Shown here piece after piece: positions 4,835-5,067 of a DNA stretch of 5,067 nt. Both the position numbers and the translations under genes were made by a program. The notes under the pieces were generated by a model. That model was not told where the DNA came from. It searched no databases and worked only from the letters and a program-made list of their open reading frames with translations. The DNA comes from Alphaproteobacteria bacterium. Its GTDB lineage: Bacteria; Pseudomonadota; Alphaproteobacteria; ATCC43930; CGMCC-115725. Position 1 is the stretch's first letter; each line of letters begins with the position of its first letter. The stretch covers positions 1 through 5,067 of the forward strand of contig JASHTP010000187.1 of assembly GCA_030040495.1 (NCBI GenBank), written 5' to 3'.

Positions 4835-4863
4835 AAAAAATGTTTCAATGGAGTACCCCAGTG
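4835..4863 (-). terminator. Possible terminator downstream of putative comEC
   Basis: On the minus strand the imperfect dyad CACTGG...CCATTG (4863-4846, six pairs with one mismatch, 6-base loop) is followed after AAACA by TTTTTT (4840-4835). The T-run is the only one of this length in the window and lies 62-90 bp after the putative comEC stop. The stem is short, and a competing pairing of CCATTG with CAATGG (4820-4825 and 4846-4851) is possible, so this is tentative. Confidence 0.35.
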
Positions 4864-4924
4864 ACTCAGGCCCCTCCCCGTCGTTTTGGCTTGACAGAGG
4901 CGCAGCGCGGCCAATCCGCGGGCG

Positions 4925-5067
4925 TCAGCGCGCGCCGCCCGGCACCCAGCGCCGTTCGCCGCGCCAATCGGCGACCGTCTCGATGCGGATGCCGTCCTGC
5001 TCGAGCCAGACCGCATGCGCGCCGTTGCGGCGCGTGTCGATGCTGTCGATGATCCTGGGGCCGTGGC
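4925..5067 (-). CDS. comEC: C-terminal end of a probable ComEC/Rec2 DNA-uptake channel protein (5' part outside window)
   Basis: A minus-strand frame is open from the right edge of the window to TGA at 4927-4925 and gives 46 residues: HGPRIIDSIDTRRNGAHAVWL..., then IETVADWRGERRWVPGGAR. The pattern of a residue run like AVWLEQDGIRIETV followed by RGERRWVP just before the stop is what I recall for the C-termini of alphaproteobacterial ComEC proteins, after the metallo-beta-lactamase-like domain. ComEC is the inner-membrane channel that carries single-stranded DNA into the cytoplasm in natural transformation; many carriers are not known to be competent. Gene order supports the call, since comEC is commonly next to lexA in Hyphomicrobiales, also on the opposite strand. 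No catalytic or membrane segment is visible in this piece, so it rests on the tail and the context. Confidence 0.55.
   Translation of the reverse strand, partial: HGPRIIDSIDTRRNGAHAVWLEQDGIRIETVADWRGERRWVPGGAR

Larger units (their letters stand above)
4735..4863. repeat. Inverted repeat pair CA(G/C)TGGGGTAC enclosing about 107 bp
   Basis: CAGTGGGGTAC (4735-4745) recurs inverted as GTACCCCAGTG (4853-4863) with a single mismatch in 11. The right copy is also part of an 18-bp imperfect dyad (4846-4863, 7 of 9 pairs). The arms could bound a small non-coding element or be two binding sites for a dimeric regulator. No target-site duplication is obvious. Confidence 0.5.
4533..4924. other. Intergenic stretch rich in dyad symmetries, no convincing gene
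   Basis: About 390 bp separate the small gene from the putative comEC end. The open frames here have Arg/Ala-rich shadow composition and no recognisable domain or good ribosome site. Two perfect TTGACA hexamers occur on the plus strand (4661-4666 and 4891-4896), but neither has a -10-like hexamer at 17 bp. A promoter for the small gene must lie here on the minus strand, yet I could not pick a clear one. Several hairpins and an inverted repeat, listed separately, fill 4711-4863. A small RNA or a repeat element is possible. Confidence 0.6.

Noticed and set aside
4588..4836. Plus-strand 82-codon frame with a hydrophobic patch (VVALIAGLFDIV)
   Set aside because: No good ribosome site, an Arg-rich second half running through hairpins, and no known domain; more likely a chance frame.
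4906..4920. CGCGG...CCGCG hairpin just after the putative comEC stop as its terminator
   Set aside because: The stem is 5 bp and no T-tract follows on the minus strand; the site at 4835-4863 is a better, though still weak, candidate.

Overview
The window reads as a GC-rich alphaproteobacterial chromosome segment, most likely from the order Hyphomicrobiales (Rhizobiales). Three things support this. The gene order is trpC-moaC-moeA-lexA. The LexA protein has the alphaproteobacterial N-terminus. The operator in front of lexA is the alphaproteobacterial direct repeat GAAC-N7-GAAC, not the gamma or Gram-positive SOS box. Species cannot be named from the sequence alone.

Left half (1-3188, plus strand, conserved backbone). 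The window opens inside trpC (indole-3-glycerol-phosphate synthase). trpC overlaps moaC by 4 bp (ATGA), and moaC overlaps moeA by 4 bp (ATGA). This is a tightly coupled trio combining tryptophan synthesis with two steps of molybdenum cofactor synthesis. A 117-bp gap then holds a good sigma-70-type promoter whose -10 lies inside a perfect LexA box, plus a second, near-perfect box in the opposite orientation. lexA follows and keeps its cleavage site and Ser/Lys dyad, so autoregulation is expected.

Middle (3185-3342). Between the stop codons of lexA and a convergent dioxygenase gene lies a cluster of short perfect hairpins. Two of them belong to a roughly 47-bp element present in two inverted, diverged copies; every difference in their hairpin core is a compensated base-pair change. 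The element supplies the last 15 residues and the stop codon of the dioxygenase, and lexA's stop codon lies in the first hairpin.

Right half (3295-5067, minus strand). A TfdA/TauD-type Fe(II)/2-oxoglutarate dioxygenase (3295-4197) is preceded by a small gene for an exported coiled-coil protein (4242-4532). Next come about 390 bp without a convincing gene but rich in dyad symmetries (4533-4924). Last is the 3' end of a minus-strand gene (4925-5067) that looks like the C-terminus of ComEC. In many Hyphomicrobiales, as I recall, comEC lies next to lexA. The dioxygenase, the small gene and the structured DNA would then be an accessory insertion at the lexA/comEC junction. The repeat pair and the structured intergenic stretch are the least explained parts of the window. 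I see no CRISPR array, tRNA, rRNA, transposase or integrase.
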